A stretch of DNA of 64,000 nt from NCBI GenBank assembly GCA_017562135.1, contig QEYB01000556.1, positions 558,001 through 622,000 of the forward strand, read 5' to 3'. This stretch comes from Dipylidium caninum (lineage: Eukaryota > Platyhelminthes > Cestoda > Cyclophyllidea > Dipylidiidae). Position numbers and translations under genes: made by a program. A model generated the notes under the pieces. The model was not told the DNA's origin, did no database searches, and saw only the letters and a program-made list of their open reading frames with translations. Each line of letters opens with the position of its first letter. The stretch's first letter is position 1. Below, in pieces: positions 63,256 through 64,000 of the stretch.

Positions 63256-64000
63256 CAGTCGTAACGGTCATAGAAACAAAATTGATTAGCTCTAGTGAGA
63301 AATTTTGCGTCATGAAGTAAATGGTAGATAAAAAGAGTGGTTCTTTGAAGATGCTTGACAATTTTCATTTGCAACATTTCCACTCGCGTAAGCAGATGTG
63401 AGGTTGAATTATGCCAACAGGCCAACGGCACGCTTCCGACAGCGAACTCGTTAATCACACTTTTAGATGTCTTGCTTTTTTAGCCTGAAAGGCTGACGAC
63501 CGACTTCGACGAGGATTAAAATGAGGCCCTTTTTTGTCGTTTGCAGGAGGCCCCTCACGCTGACCTTCGCTGGCGGCGATATGCCGCATGCGATGGCATT
63601 TTGAGCATTTCAGACTGTAATGGCATGTTGCTTGTTCTAGACCTAATCCCCTCTGCTGCCACTCCTGCTTAATTTGGCTACCAAAACGAAACGACCAAAA
63701 AATGTACCACTTATGAGAAATTGCCCTCCACCTCCAGTGCGTTTGATGTACACGTCTGAAGGGTGCCCGAGCCCTCGGCCCTGCGCGGTGGCGAGAGTGC
63801 GGGGTGGAATGGAGTTGATTTGCCCACCCCCCCCTCCTTTGCCCACCAATTACTTCAACACTATCACCGACTATACTGCGTTCCCAGACTTCCAACCTTG
63901 CCGGCTTCACTGTGAATGGTCACTGCGATTTTCATCCGTAATAATGCTCTGAAGAGTTTGTGACTCTCTCACAGCCTTTGTTTCACACTAACTTCTACCG
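63256..64000. other. Alpha-catenin intron or 3' flank, no supported exon
   Basis: GC-richer than the preceding 25 kb. Frames of up to about 151 codons are open on both strands (plus 63674-63952, minus 63455-63910) and overlap, and neither shows an alpha-catenin actin-binding helix bundle or any other family. Poly-C runs interrupt the plus frame. Confidence 0.4.

Noticed and set aside
63455..63952. Long overlapping ORFs on both strands at the right end
   Set aside because: Neither shows a family motif, and the plus frame is driven by poly-C and proline-type low complexity.

Overview
This is eukaryotic (metazoan) nuclear DNA. All recognisable genes are split by GT-AG introns, and their products are animal proteins: alpha-catenin, a rhodopsin-like GPCR, LARP1, NUF2, UBAC2, CLPTM1L, an AGC-type kinase and an Ig I-set protein. 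Many introns are only about 29-50 nt, mixed with introns of hundreds to thousands of bases. That mixture, with the divergent protein sequences, suggests a flatworm, possibly a tapeworm or relative. The assignment is an inference; no single sequence here proves it.

The left part (about 1-34 kb) is GC-richer and gene-poor. It holds the 3' part of an Ig-domain gene on the minus strand (4.0-8.1 kb), a five-exon AGC-like protein kinase on the plus strand (17.0-23.0 kb) and a two-exon peptide-type GPCR on the plus strand (26.8-32.1 kb, with a 3.4 kb intron in extracellular loop 2). The rest of this half holds many open frames that look like chance products of high GC.

The right part (about 34.6-63.3 kb) is AT-rich and gene-dense. 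Three genes lie in tandem on the minus strand. Listed in transcription order they are LARP1 (54.9 to 45.3 kb, 17 exons), UBAC2 (42.7 to 40.9 kb, 9 exons) and CLPTM1L (39.7 to 34.6 kb, 11 exons). A roughly 1 kb head-to-head gap follows. Then come NUF2 (55.8-57.6 kb, 7 exons) and an alpha-catenin gene (58.5-63.2 kb, probably running out of the window) on the plus strand.

I built the exon models by matching family alignments to splice sites and checking that intron phases agree and total coding length divides by three. LARP1, UBAC2 and the kinase close perfectly. CLPTM1L closes only with one extra 50-nt intron or one missing base. The NUF2 start and one alpha-catenin junction are unresolved.

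The genes are housekeeping or cell-biology genes with no shared pathway: translation control (LARP1), ER quality control and GPI-lipid flipping (UBAC2, CLPTM1L), kinetochore (NUF2), adhesion (alpha-catenin) and signalling (kinase, GPCR). I found no mobile element, CRISPR array, tRNA or rRNA gene, and no convincing undescribed system. The most interesting items are a NUF2 gene lacking its own start codon beside a splice acceptor, a kinase with an enlarged activation segment, an alpha-catenin whose actin-binding part is not in the window, and a UBAC2 gene with a 4-nt first coding exon.
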